A DNA stretch of 9,897 nucleotides, taken from contig JAFGJC010000375.1 in assembly GCA_016929305.1 (NCBI GenBank), forward strand, positions 1 through 9,897, in the 5' to 3' direction. Positions within the stretch are counted from its first letter, which is position 1, and each line of letters begins with the position of its first letter. The position numbers were made by a program, and so were the translations under genes. Origin of the DNA: a candidate division CSSED10-310 bacterium (lineage in GTDB: Bacteria > CSSED10-310 > JAFGJC01). Shown piece after piece: positions 1 to 7,865 of the stretch. Under the pieces are notes generated by a model. That model had not been told where the DNA came from, did no database searches, and worked only from the letters and a program-made list of their open reading frames with translations.

Positions 1-1
1 A

Positions 2-1708
2 GCCGGCGAATATATGGTTTTAAGCGGATCCCGAAATACCGGGCTAGGGTTGTTCGCGCTGGCTGTGATGCTGACAGCGATCGGAGAGTGGGTACGACGA
101 AAGAAACGGCAGTGTTCGGCGAGTCTGCCGGTGTTCTGGAAGGCCGGCTGGGCTCACATCGCGGTCATCATTATCATCATCATAACAATTGGCGTGAAAT
201 TCTACCGGTTCGAAGCAGCGCCTGAAGGTCTGGCATTCGATGAAGCGGTAAAAGGTGCCGTAGCTGCCAATATCCTCACGGGAAATGTTTCATTTGAGCC
301 GTATATCGCGATGAAGGAATCGCCGTTCTATTATCTTGTTGCGTTTTTCATGTGGTTATTCGGTTACACCACTGCTGCCATGCGTTTGACGGCAACGGCT
401 TTCGCCGCTGCCGGTCTTCTGCTTATGCACGGTCTGCTCCGGCGCATGTTTGATTTTCGAGTTGCCTTCGTTTCCTCAGTACTGATGACCGTATCCCTTT
501 GGCACAACACTGTCAGCCGGATCTGCCAGCGACTTGTACTTTTGCCATTGGTTACAGCTATGGTGATGCTGTGTATTTACAAAATACACAAAACGGGGCG
601 CTGGTACTGGTTCATGCTGCTGGGATTCACGGCGGGCGCAGGTTTCTATACCTATCCACCGATGAAAATATTTCTTGTGATCATCATTCCGGTCCTTATC
701 TATGAAATTTGCAAACGACCCCGGTGGGTAATGCAGCAATGGCTTAAAACAATCCTCTCCGCCGCATGCTTTCTACTCCTGCTCACAATACCATTAGGCC
801 GGGATGCATTCCGGTTTCCCAGCGTTCATTTCTCTGCCGCACCGTTTGGATATGCGGATCAGAGCTACCATCTCCCCGATAATTTGACCTACAATCTGAA
901 AGATTTGTTATGGACCTGGCATTCCCATCCGCTGCATGGCGGGACAAAACGACCGATCAATATACCGTTTCCGCTTCTGGATCCCGTCACGGGTGTTTTT
1001 TTCCTGATCGGACTGGCGGTGTGTGTCATGCGCATTCGCCGGTTTCCCGAAGCGCTGCTTTTGTTTGGCTTTTTAGCCGGCGTGATGCCCGGTGTTCTGT
1101 TCACGCCCTTTCAGCGGCGTCTGGTTATTGCAACGTTTCTTGCATTCCCGATTTCAGCGCTCGGATTTATCCATGCTGCAGAATCTGTGTTTCTTGCATT
1201 TCAAAAACGGCAATTTGGACGGCGTTGTGCTGCGTGTTCTCTAGCCTTGATTCTGTGGCTGCCGGTGGTATCCGGTTGGAAAATTCTGAATGATAAATTG
1301 TTTCATTATGACCGGTATTATGCGATTTCAGCTGCCCATGAATATACCGCAAAACTGGTTTGCAGGGGTTACGATGTAATGTTTTGCGGCCGGTTTGATC
1401 CGCCCAGATTCAACCTGGCGTATTTTCAGGAAACCCATGATGTGGCAGGAAACATGATCAAGAGAGTGCGAAATATCAACAATCTTCCTTCAATACCACT
1501 CCACAGCGGATGCGAGCATGATATGGCGATTCTTATGACACGTTTCCCAAGCCTGGGTCATTTCGAAAAAAAATTGCGGGATACTTATCCGCATGTGATG
1601 CGGGAAGATCACCGGCGTGGCGGGCAAATAGTATACATCGTGTTTCTGATACCTCACGAGGATATCGAAACCTCAGTTGACAGACGTAATCGATCTTCGT
1701 TGAGATAA
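2..1708 (+). CDS. GT39/ArnT-like membrane glycosyltransferase (5' end open)
   Basis: Probable GT-C fold glycosyltransferase that moves a sugar from a polyprenyl-phosphate carrier to an acceptor on the outer face of the inner membrane; the acceptor cannot be told. Counting from the ATG at 14 (564 residues), there are about 12-13 hydrophobic segments, including 10-27, 47-64, 103-141, 150-190, 198-233, 245-262, 325-392 and 406-422. A hydrophilic tail of about 140 residues follows and is probably periplasmic. The first extracytoplasmic loop holds an acidic pair (FDEA, D76/E77), where GT39/PMT enzymes keep their catalytic Asp. GFYTYPP (210-216) and FQRRL (366-370) resemble motifs of bacterial PMT_2-like proteins. 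The frame is open to the window edge and the ATG at 14 has no Shine-Dalgarno site, so the true start may lie upstream. The last 36 bp overlap the convergent ABC gene. The family call is fairly secure, the substrate unknown. Confidence 0.75.
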   Translation, partial: AGEYMVLSGSRNTGLGLFALAVMLTAIGEWVRRKKRQCSASLPVFWKAGWAHIAVIIIIIITIGVKFYRFEAAPEGLAFDEAVKGAVAANILTGNVSFEPYIAMKESPFYYLVAFFMWLFGYTTAAMRLTATAFAAAGLLLMHGLLRRMFDFRVAFVSSVLMTVSLWHNTVSRICQRLVLLPLVTAMVMLCIYKIHKTGRWYWFMLLGFTAGAGFYTYPPMKIFLVIIIPVLIYEICKRPRWVMQQWLKTILSAACFLLLLTIPLGRDAFRFPSVHFSAAPFGYADQSYHLPDNLTYNLKDLLWTWHSHPLHGGTKRPINIPFPLLDPVTGVFFLIGLAVCVMRIRRFPEALLLFGFLAGVMPGVLFTPFQRRLVIATFLAFPISALGFIHAAESVFLAFQKRQFGRRCAACSLALILWLPVVSGWKILNDKLFHYDRYYAISAAHEYTAKLVCRGYDVMFCGRFDPPRFNLAYFQETHDVAGNMIKRVRNINNLPSIPLHSGCEHDMAILMTRFPSLGHFEKKLRDTYPHVMREDHRRGGQIVYIVFLIPHEDIETSVDRRNRSSLR

Positions 1709-3478
1709 CTGCTGTTGTTTTTGCGAGGTGGTATTGCCGTTTATTTTTTCCTGCAATTTCCTTCGCGAGTAGATCCGGAAATATTCGCCTTTTTGAGTCA
1801 TGAGTTTGCTATGGCGGCCGGATTCAACGAGCAGTCCGTTTTTAAGCACTAGGATCACGTCAGCTTTTTCCAGGGTTGCTGTCCTGTGGGAGGTAAAAAT
1901 CGTTCTTGTACCGGGAAACTGTTCGAAGAGAACCTTCCAGAGATCTTCCTCGGTTTTTGCGTCGAGGTGCGCTGTAGCGTCATCCAGAACCAGAAGACCC
2001 GGATTGCCCAGCATGGCGCGAGCGATACTTATCCGCTGTTTCTGGCCGCCGGAGAGTGTCATGCCACGCAACCCGATCGGCGTATCGAAACCCATGGGGA
2101 ACAAACGAATTTCGGGCATTAATTGTGCGCAATCCGCAACCCGGTTGACAGTGCTGTCAGGAATATCATCGCGTCCGAATCGAATATTGTTTTTTATCGT
2201 ATCGGTAAAGAGGAGCGGTTCCTGAGATACATAACCGATTTTTTCGCGAAGGTATGCCAGGGGATAGCGATTTAACTGCTGTTCATCCAGAAAAATTTCC
2301 CCGTTATCCGGTTCATAAAACCGGCAGAGCAGGTTGATGATCGATGATTTACCCGATCCGACTTCACCGACAACAGCAACGGTTCGGGCATTTCCGGTAT
2401 CAAAACTGAGATTTTTCACCAAGGAATGGCCGTTCAGAGTGTAGCTGACGTTATCGAACCGGATTCGACCTCGAAATGGGCCCGTTTCCACTGGATTTTC
2501 CGGATTGAGGATTTTGGGTTTCCAGCTTTCGATTTCTCTAAGCCGTGCGATGGAGATGGATGCCCGGCGGTAATCCACAAGAAATCCGCCGATATCGAAC
2601 ATTGGCCATACCATCATCAGGATGTAATAATCAAACGCCACGAACTCACCAACGGTCAGCCTGTTTTGAATGACCATCCAGCCGCCGGCGAACAGGATGA
2701 GAATTTGTGCGAGTTGCCAGAAGTAGCCATAGAGCAGGTGGACGAAGATATGATACCGCTCCGCATTGACTTCAGCCGCCGCCCGATCGCCGGCAACCTG
2801 ACGGAATTTCAAGGCTTGCCGGTTTTCCGCACAATACGCCTGTATGATGCGGATACCGGAAAAACACGATTCGATGGTATCGTTAACCCGCGATATCAGT
2901 TTTTGAAGCGTATCGAATCGCTGATGCAACTTACGGGCAGATTTGAAATAAATAAAAACCTGCAACGGGAATGGGATCAATGTGATGAGCGCGAGATAGG
3001 GATTGATCAGGAACATGGCGGTAAAACAAAACACGATTTTCAGACTGGATTCCAATGCTCTGAATACACCCGAACAGGCAACCCAACTCAATTTCCGGCC
3101 GACATCGTCTGTGAGTCGTGTCACGAGATCTCCCGTTCGAAACCGGCTGTAAAACTCGTGATCCATAACCATCAATCGGTTGAATGTTTCCTGGCGGTAT
3201 CGCCATTCCAGTTCAAGATTTGTTTTGGCTCGCCGCGTCGCATTGGTGACCGACAGCAGGAAGTTTATACTGCCCAGAAGAAACAGCAGAGCAATGGCCT
3301 GGGTGAGCAAACGCGATGAAAGGTCTGTTTTGATGGCATCAATAATATGGATATATATATAGGGAATGACGGCCGTAACGAGAGCGACGGCAACGGATTG
3401 CGCTCCGATAAGCAGCAACCGTTTCTTCAACGGGCGGTAGAATCCCATCATCCATGCCAGGTTGTCCCTGAATGTCAT
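1673..3478 (-). CDS. ABC exporter half-transporter, subunit with degenerate Walker B
   Basis: Fused membrane domain plus ATPase (601 residues), second gene of a two-gene exporter operon. Six membrane segments lie within about residues 20-300 and the nucleotide-binding domain in 335-575. Visible motifs are Walker A GEVGSGKSS (371-379), Q-loop Q419, a canonical signature LSGGQ (475-479), Walker B LLVLDD (495-500) and the switch histidine H531. The catalytic-glutamate position is Asp (D500), and the D-loop reads AHLD. In known heterodimeric exporters (TmrAB, BmrCD and TM287/288 types) this marks the subunit that contributes the Walker motifs of the low-activity ATP site. Its own canonical signature would complete the active site of the partner. 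The start is fixed by the ATGA overlap with the upstream gene and by a GGAG at 3487-3490, 8 bases away. The C-terminal end overlaps the convergent glycosyltransferase by 36 bp. Substrate unknown: a lipid, drug or peptide are all possible. Confidence 0.93.
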   Translation of the reverse strand: MTFRDNLAWMMGFYRPLKKRLLLIGAQSVAVALVTAVIPYIYIHIIDAIKTDLSSRLLTQAIALLFLLGSINFLLSVTNATRRAKTNLELEWRYRQETFNRLMVMDHEFYSRFRTGDLVTRLTDDVGRKLSWVACSGVFRALESSLKIVFCFTAMFLINPYLALITLIPFPLQVFIYFKSARKLHQRFDTLQKLISRVNDTIESCFSGIRIIQAYCAENRQALKFRQVAGDRAAAEVNAERYHIFVHLLYGYFWQLAQILILFAGGWMVIQNRLTVGEFVAFDYYILMMVWPMFDIGGFLVDYRRASISIARLREIESWKPKILNPENPVETGPFRGRIRFDNVSYTLNGHSLVKNLSFDTGNARTVAVVGEVGSGKSSIINLLCRFYEPDNGEIFLDEQQLNRYPLAYLREKIGYVSQEPLLFTDTIKNNIRFGRDDIPDSTVNRVADCAQLMPEIRLFPMGFDTPIGLRGMTLSGGQKQRISIARAMLGNPGLLVLDDATAHLDAKTEEDLWKVLFEQFPGTRTIFTSHRTATLEKADVILVLKNGLLVESGRHSKLMTQKGEYFRIYSRRKLQEKINGNTTSQKQQQLSQRRSITSVN

Positions 3479-5289
3479 GACATGATCTCCTGCATGGTGC
3501 CGGATTGAAGCTGAAACATACTCCAGTAAATACCCGTATGTTCCATGAGTGACCGGTGGGTACCCTGTTCGACGACCTGGCCGTTTTGAACAACCAGAAT
3601 ATCATCCGCATCCATGATGGTTTGTAAGCGATGAGCAATGATAAACGCCGTCCGGTTTTCCAAAAGCAACTCCATGGCCGACTGTACAATTTGCTCTGTC
3701 ATCGGATCGACGGAAGATGTGGCTTCATCCAAAACGAGTATTTGGGGATCATGCACCAACGCTCTGGCATAACTCAACAGCTGCCGTTCACCCATCGACA
3801 GATTTGCTCCATATTCACTAATTTCACCATGAACACCCTCCGAAGAGCGCCTGGAAACACTGTCAGCTTTAACGGATTTCAGTGCGTTTAGCACCGTTTC
3901 CTCCAAAATATCGGGATTTTCCAGTCGCATATTCTCCAGAATGGAGCCGGGAAACAGGACAATATCCTGAAGAACCAGTCCCAATTTTCGTCTCAGGTCC
4001 ATCAGATCAATCGTGAGGATATCTTTGCCGTCAACATAAATAGTTCCTTTTTGGGGAATATAAAACCGGTAGAGAAGACTGATCAGTGTCGTCTTGCCGC
4101 TACCTGTCGGGCCAACGACCGCGGTGCGCCCGCCTTTGGGGACGGTGAAGGAAACATCTTTTAACACCCATTCTCCGGGATTATAGGCGAACCAGACATT
4201 TCTGAACTCGATAGCCGGTGCTTCCGTTTCCGTTGTGTCCGGTTTAGTGAGCGGCGGGGATTCCCTCGTGGCGGCATCCTGCCGGGGAAATTCCAGAATA
4301 TCGATGATCCGCTTGGCACCGGCAAACGCTCGCTGGATAACATTGATTTGTTCACTCAAATGAAAAATCGGACCGAAAAACCGCTGAATATATCCAAGGA
4401 AGGCGACAAGAGTGCCGATGGACAGCAATTCCGGTTTTGTCAATGCCCAATGACCCCCAAACCCGAGAATCAGAATCGTTGCAAGAATGCTGAAGTAGAA
4501 AACGATGTGTCCGAAATAGTTAGACAGGCGTTCTCCACTGTATTCCACGTTGAATTTCGCCTGGTTGACCTGATTCATATGCTCGATAACATAAGCTTCC
4601 CGATTGAATGCCTGAACGATTTTAACTCCCCGGAAATATTCTTCCAGGTTGGCATAGATATCCGCCATCCGTTTCCGGACTTCGATAAAAATCGGTACGA
4701 TTCTGGCATTGAAGTATTTGACAGCTAATATGACAAAAGGAACGACGCACATGAGAATCAGAGTCAGCCGTGGACTCAACGTAAACATCACTGCGAACAT
4801 ACCCAGCATCATGACCATATCCGAAAGAATGGTAACAACCGTATAAGTAAACATGGCTCGCAGAGCTTCGGTATCGCTTTCCACTCGGGAGAGTATTTGT
4901 CCGACGGGATGTTTATCGAAGAACGGTTGTGGAAGATGGGTCAGATGTGAAAAAACATCGATCCTGATATCTTTTACGATGGCTTGTCCAACGATTTCCA
5001 GTTTAACCTGTTGAATATAATTCAGAGCAAACGCGCCTGCAATTACCGCCAGATAAAGCAGACTTGTCTGGATCAATCCGCCAAGATCATGATTCGTGAA
5101 ATCGACATCGATGGCATGCCGGACGATCAGAGGACCTGCAAGGGATAACAGAGATGAGGCAGCGAGCAGCAGGGCGCACCCAATGAGGCTTCTTAAAAAA
5201 GGTTTAAATCTCGGCAGAAGTTTTTTCAGCACGGAAATATCGAATGTTTGTTTCCGATAATCTTCTATTTCCGAATCATAGTGACGCAT
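3475..5289 (-). CDS. ABC exporter half-transporter, catalytic subunit
   Basis: First gene of the exporter operon (604 residues, normal length for an MsbA-like half-transporter). About six membrane segments lie between residues 33 and 305, and the ATPase domain is in about 358-590. Motifs are Walker A GPTGSGKTT (393-401), Q-loop Q441, signature LSMGE (497-501), Walker B ILVLDE with D521 and the catalytic E522, and switch H553. The signature departs from LSGGQ at its third and last positions. Its partner has a perfect signature but Asp in place of the catalytic Glu, so the two defects fall in the same composite ATP site, as expected for a heterodimer. A 25-residue acidic and proline-containing linker (about 335-359) joins the domains. 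The start at 5289 follows GGGAG (5297-5301 on the plus strand) with a 7-base gap. The stop overlaps the next gene as ATGA, which suggests translational coupling. Transported substrate not predictable. Confidence 0.93.
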   Translation of the reverse strand: MRHYDSEIEDYRKQTFDISVLKKLLPRFKPFLRSLIGCALLLAASSLLSLAGPLIVRHAIDVDFTNHDLGGLIQTSLLYLAVIAGAFALNYIQQVKLEIVGQAIVKDIRIDVFSHLTHLPQPFFDKHPVGQILSRVESDTEALRAMFTYTVVTILSDMVMMLGMFAVMFTLSPRLTLILMCVVPFVILAVKYFNARIVPIFIEVRKRMADIYANLEEYFRGVKIVQAFNREAYVIEHMNQVNQAKFNVEYSGERLSNYFGHIVFYFSILATILILGFGGHWALTKPELLSIGTLVAFLGYIQRFFGPIFHLSEQINVIQRAFAGAKRIIDILEFPRQDAATRESPPLTKPDTTETEAPAIEFRNVWFAYNPGEWVLKDVSFTVPKGGRTAVVGPTGSGKTTLISLLYRFYIPQKGTIYVDGKDILTIDLMDLRRKLGLVLQDIVLFPGSILENMRLENPDILEETVLNALKSVKADSVSRRSSEGVHGEISEYGANLSMGERQLLSYARALVHDPQILVLDEATSSVDPMTEQIVQSAMELLLENRTAFIIAHRLQTIMDADDILVVQNGQVVEQGTHRSLMEHTGIYWSMFQLQSGTMQEIMS

Positions 5290-5436
5290 TGAAAATCTCC
5301 CGGTTTCTTCCGCTGGTAGTGTAGCAAAAAGGAAGGCAAATAATTAGTGTAAAAGTTGTTTGACGGGTTCCGCCGGGTTCTATAGTATTGGCGGTGACAG
5401 AGCAACATTTACTATTGAACAGCGAGGGTTAAGATC
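5290..5436. promoter_or_regulatory. divergent intergenic control region
   Basis: This 147 bp gap is the only intergenic region of any size in the window. It separates the leftward exporter operon from the rightward aldo/keto reductase-tldD-tldE genes, so promoters for both should lie here. A rightward promoter is visible and listed separately. For the leftward operon I see a good Shine-Dalgarno site but no convincing -35/-10 pair: a TTTACA-like hexamer (5352-5357, minus strand) has no matching -10. No terminator hairpin with a T run, riboswitch or credible small gene was recognised. Confidence 0.6.
5360..5388 (+). promoter_or_regulatory. putative sigma70-type promoter for the aldo/keto reductase-tldD-tldE genes
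   Basis: A TTGACG hexamer at 5360-5365 matches the -35 consensus at five of six positions. It is followed either by TATAGT at 5381-5386 (five of six, 15-base spacer) or by TAGTAT at 5383-5388 (four of six, 17-base spacer). The start codon lies about 50 bases downstream, leaving a leader of roughly 40 bases. A GGGTTC repeat occurs twice in the spacer (5365-5370 and 5375-5380), and CCGCC/GGCGG arms flank the -10. Prediction by eye only. Confidence 0.45.
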
Positions 5437-6438
5437 ATGATTACTGATCCGACATATGATACAGGGCCATTCGGTACCGTTAATCTTGGAAAATCCGGGT
5501 TGCGGGCATCCCGGATATGTCTTGGAGCAATGACATTTGGAATTCAAGCGGACAAGGCGGAAGCTCATCGAATGCTTGATTACGCATTTGACAAGGGCGT
5601 AACGTTTTTCGATACGGCCAATGCATATGGTGCCGGGGAATCGGAACGGATTTTAGGGACCTGGATCAAAACTAAGCGCCATGACGTGATTGTAAGCACG
5701 AAGGTCCGCTATCAGGTGGGTTCGGATCCGATGTCGGTTGGTCTTTCACGCAGAGTGATTCGAACGGAAGTTGAACGGTCACTCAAGCGAATGCAAACCG
5801 ATTTTATCGATGTGCTTTATCTTCACCAGCCGGATGATGCCACGGCTTTGGACGAGACGCTGCGAGCCGTTGAAGATGTTGTGCGAAGCGGCAAGGTGCA
5901 TTGTCTGGGCGTATCGAATTTTGCTGCCTGGCAGATTGTACAGGCTTTGGAAATCGCAGCCCGGTTGCACGTTACAGCTCCTGTAATCGTTCAACCGATG
6001 TATAACCTTATCGCGCGAGGCATCGAACAGGAACTTATGCCTTGCTGCCGTCATTATCAACTGGCGGTGTATCCCTATAATCCTTTGGCAGCGGGTTTGC
6101 TGACCGGAAAACATGTGTTCGAAAAAACGGATCATAAAACGGGCAGATTCAAGGTGTTGCCATATTACAAGGATCGATACTGGCACCATATGATGTTCAA
6201 TGCCGTTTCGGATCTGGAAAACATCGCGGCATCTTCCGGGCGCTCGCTGATATCCTTGGCATTTCAATGGCTTCTGGACAGACCAGGGGTAACGGGGATC
6301 GTTATGGGAGCCAGTAATTTACAGCAATTGGAACAGAATCTTGCATCATTTGACAAACCGCTTGATGAAGAAACGGCACGTGCCTGTGATGAACTGTGGG
6401 AACGGTTCAGGGGACCGCACCCGAATTACAACCGCTAA
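5437..6438 (+). CDS. aldo/keto reductase
   Basis: NAD(P)H-dependent oxidoreductase of the aldo/keto reductase superfamily, a soluble TIM-barrel enzyme that reduces carbonyl groups to alcohols. The 333-residue length is normal for the bacterial branch of about 310-350 residues. The catalytic tetrad is complete: D59 in FFDTAN, Y64 in AYGAGESE, K89 in VSTKVRY and H130 in LYLHQPD. Further family marks are LGVSNF (157-162), the QPMYN strand (186-190), PYNPLAAGLLTGK (213-225) and the C-terminal cofactor-binding GASNLQQLEQNL (291-302). The start is supported by GAGGG at 5424-5428, 8 bases upstream. tldD begins 11 bases after its stop, so the two are very likely co-transcribed. The substrate cannot be read from the sequence. 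Its place ahead of a TldD/TldE peptidase pair is noteworthy, but a functional link is inference. Confidence 0.92.
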   Translation: MITDPTYDTGPFGTVNLGKSGLRASRICLGAMTFGIQADKAEAHRMLDYAFDKGVTFFDTANAYGAGESERILGTWIKTKRHDVIVSTKVRYQVGSDPMSVGLSRRVIRTEVERSLKRMQTDFIDVLYLHQPDDATALDETLRAVEDVVRSGKVHCLGVSNFAAWQIVQALEIAARLHVTAPVIVQPMYNLIARGIEQELMPCCRHYQLAVYPYNPLAAGLLTGKHVFEKTDHKTGRFKVLPYYKDRYWHHMMFNAVSDLENIAASSGRSLISLAFQWLLDRPGVTGIVMGASNLQQLEQNLASFDKPLDEETARACDELWERFRGPHPNYNR

Positions 6439-6445
6439 GGAAAGG
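6437..6445 (+). promoter_or_regulatory. Shine-Dalgarno site that sets the tldD start
   Basis: AAGG at 6437-6440, followed by AAAGG to 6445, lies directly after the aldo/keto reductase stop and just ahead of two in-frame ATGs at 6450 and 6453. The spacing is 9 bases from the first AAGG to 6450, or 7 bases from the second to 6453. The farther ATG at 6396, inside the reductase gene, has no comparable site. Confidence 0.7.
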
Positions 6446-6449
6446 ATGG

Positions 6450-7865
6450 ATGATGTCTCTGGAACAACTGCCTGAAGAACTGCAGGAGATACGGTCTTAT
6501 CTTCCGGAAGTTGTGCGTCGCCTGGAAGAACGCATTCCTTATGTGTCTGCACTGGTGACGCAGGAGTATGGCATGCAACTTACGGTGGATAACAAACAGA
6601 CGAATATCAGTGAGAAGCAACCCAGACGGGGGATCGTCTTCACGTTGTTTAACGGGAGATTTTTTCAGGAATGGGCGACGGATCAGCTTGAGCGGAACTA
6701 TTTGATGGGAAAAATCGATGAGATGTACCATCTGCTCGAAACAATGGATACCATGCCTGAAAGATTCAACATCGATCCCGGTCTGCAGCTTGATAAACAT
6801 TTCGTTTCGGAATTTTCCATCGATCCGGACACGGTGACACTGGCGGATATGGTCGATGCATGCAAGGATGTTATCACCACCGTTCAATCGATGGACTCGA
6901 AAATCACCAATGCGGTTGTTCATTATCATGACGGTAAGGAACACAAGATTTTTGTAAATCGAAATAAGGTATTATCGAGTTCGCTGACGCTTTGTGGAAT
7001 TCAACTTGTAGCGGTTGGACGCAATAAGGGCAAAACCAGAGTGAACATGCTTGGATCCGGTGGTGTGACAGGTTTTGAAGCCATTCGTTTCAAACGATCT
7101 CAACTCGAAGAAATGATCAGGGATTTGAATCTGATGTTTCGTAATGAATCTCTTGATCCCGGAATGTACGATGTCATATCTTCACCGGAGGTTAGTGGTA
7201 TTCTGGCTCACGAGGCATTTGGGCATGGTGTTGAAACGGATATGTTCGTTAAGAAACGGGCAAAAGCGGCTGAATATATGGGAGAAATGGTTGCATCACC
7301 ACTTGTGGGCATGATCGATGATCCATCATTGCCTGGATTGAATGGCAGTTATTTTTTTGATGATGAGGGTCAATTGTCTGGACCGACACAGATCATCGAA
7401 TCGGGTATTTTGAAAAACGGATTGACGGATCTCCGTTCGGCAACTGTTCTTGGACTTTCCCGATCAGCCAACGGCCGGCGTGAAAGTTTTGAAAGAAAGG
7501 TATATGCCCGAATGTCAAACACATATTTCGAGCCGGGGGCGTCAACGTTTGAGGAAATGTTGTCGAATTTGGACGATGGTCTATATTTGAAACGTTCCAG
7601 CAGCGGAATGGAAGATCCCAAGGGATGGGGCATTCAAGTGACCATCAATATGGCACTTAAAGTCAAGAACGGTAAGTTGACGGATACCATATATGCGCCA
7701 TTGACCATGACAGGTTATGTGCCGGAACTGCTTCAATCCATCACCGAAACCGGCAGCGATCTAGGGTTTATGGGTGCTGGCGGGCGCTGTGGAAAAGGGC
7801 ATAAGGAAATGGTCAGAGTGACGGCAGGGGGACCGCATCTCCGATTTAAAGCGAGGCTGGGCTAA
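6450..7865 (+). CDS. tldD: TldD-like zinc metalloprotease (active subunit)
   Basis: TldD/PmbA-family peptidase of 471 residues from the ATG at 6450; 6453 is equally possible. TldD pairs with TldE to form a cytoplasmic heterodimer that degrades or trims small, often unfolded or modified peptides; E. coli TldD/E acts on the microcin B17 precursor and on CcdA. The zinc site is visible: HEAFGH (residues 254-259) gives H254, E255 and H259. C447 in GGRCGKG near the C-terminus matches the Cys ligand of TldD. The frame extends back to 6396 inside the reductase gene, but that would add 18 unlikely residues, whereas a Shine-Dalgarno site lies just before 6450/6453. The stop shares one base with the next start (TAATG), which suggests coupled, balanced synthesis with the partner. 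The N-terminal half diverges from E. coli TldD as far as I can judge. Physiological substrate unknown. Confidence 0.88.
   Translation: MMSLEQLPEELQEIRSYLPEVVRRLEERIPYVSALVTQEYGMQLTVDNKQTNISEKQPRRGIVFTLFNGRFFQEWATDQLERNYLMGKIDEMYHLLETMDTMPERFNIDPGLQLDKHFVSEFSIDPDTVTLADMVDACKDVITTVQSMDSKITNAVVHYHDGKEHKIFVNRNKVLSSSLTLCGIQLVAVGRNKGKTRVNMLGSGGVTGFEAIRFKRSQLEEMIRDLNLMFRNESLDPGMYDVISSPEVSGILAHEAFGHGVETDMFVKKRAKAAEYMGEMVASPLVGMIDDPSLPGLNGSYFFDDEGQLSGPTQIIESGILKNGLTDLRSATVLGLSRSANGRRESFERKVYARMSNTYFEPGASTFEEMLSNLDDGLYLKRSSSGMEDPKGWGIQVTINMALKVKNGKLTDTIYAPLTMTGYVPELLQSITETGSDLGFMGAGGRCGKGHKEMVRVTAGGPHLRFKARLG

Noticed and set aside
168..190. Short ATC/ATT/ATA-rich run resembling a microsatellite
   Set aside because: It simply encodes the poly-isoleucine core of a membrane segment in the glycosyltransferase and is too short and imperfect to call a repeat.
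2426..3319. Long plus-strand open frame (297 codons) opposite the second ABC gene
   Set aside because: It lies entirely antisense to conserved ABC membrane and ATPase sequence, has no Shine-Dalgarno site that I can see, and its translation has no recognisable domain or hydrophobic pattern. It is explained as a shadow of the ABC gene.
5380..5568. Minus-strand 62-codon frame with six cysteines, a possible small secreted or precursor peptide near the divergent promoter
   Set aside because: Two thirds of it is antisense to the conserved N-terminus of the aldo/keto reductase, including the LGAMTFG region, and it has no leader-like N-terminus. The cysteines follow from the opposite coding strand. 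It would need peptide or transcript evidence.
6396..6449. Upstream ATG extending tldD by 18 residues into the aldo/keto reductase gene
   Set aside because: No Shine-Dalgarno site precedes 6396, whereas AAGGAAAGG stands right before the ATGs at 6450/6453, and the added residues are in the shifted frame of the reductase end.
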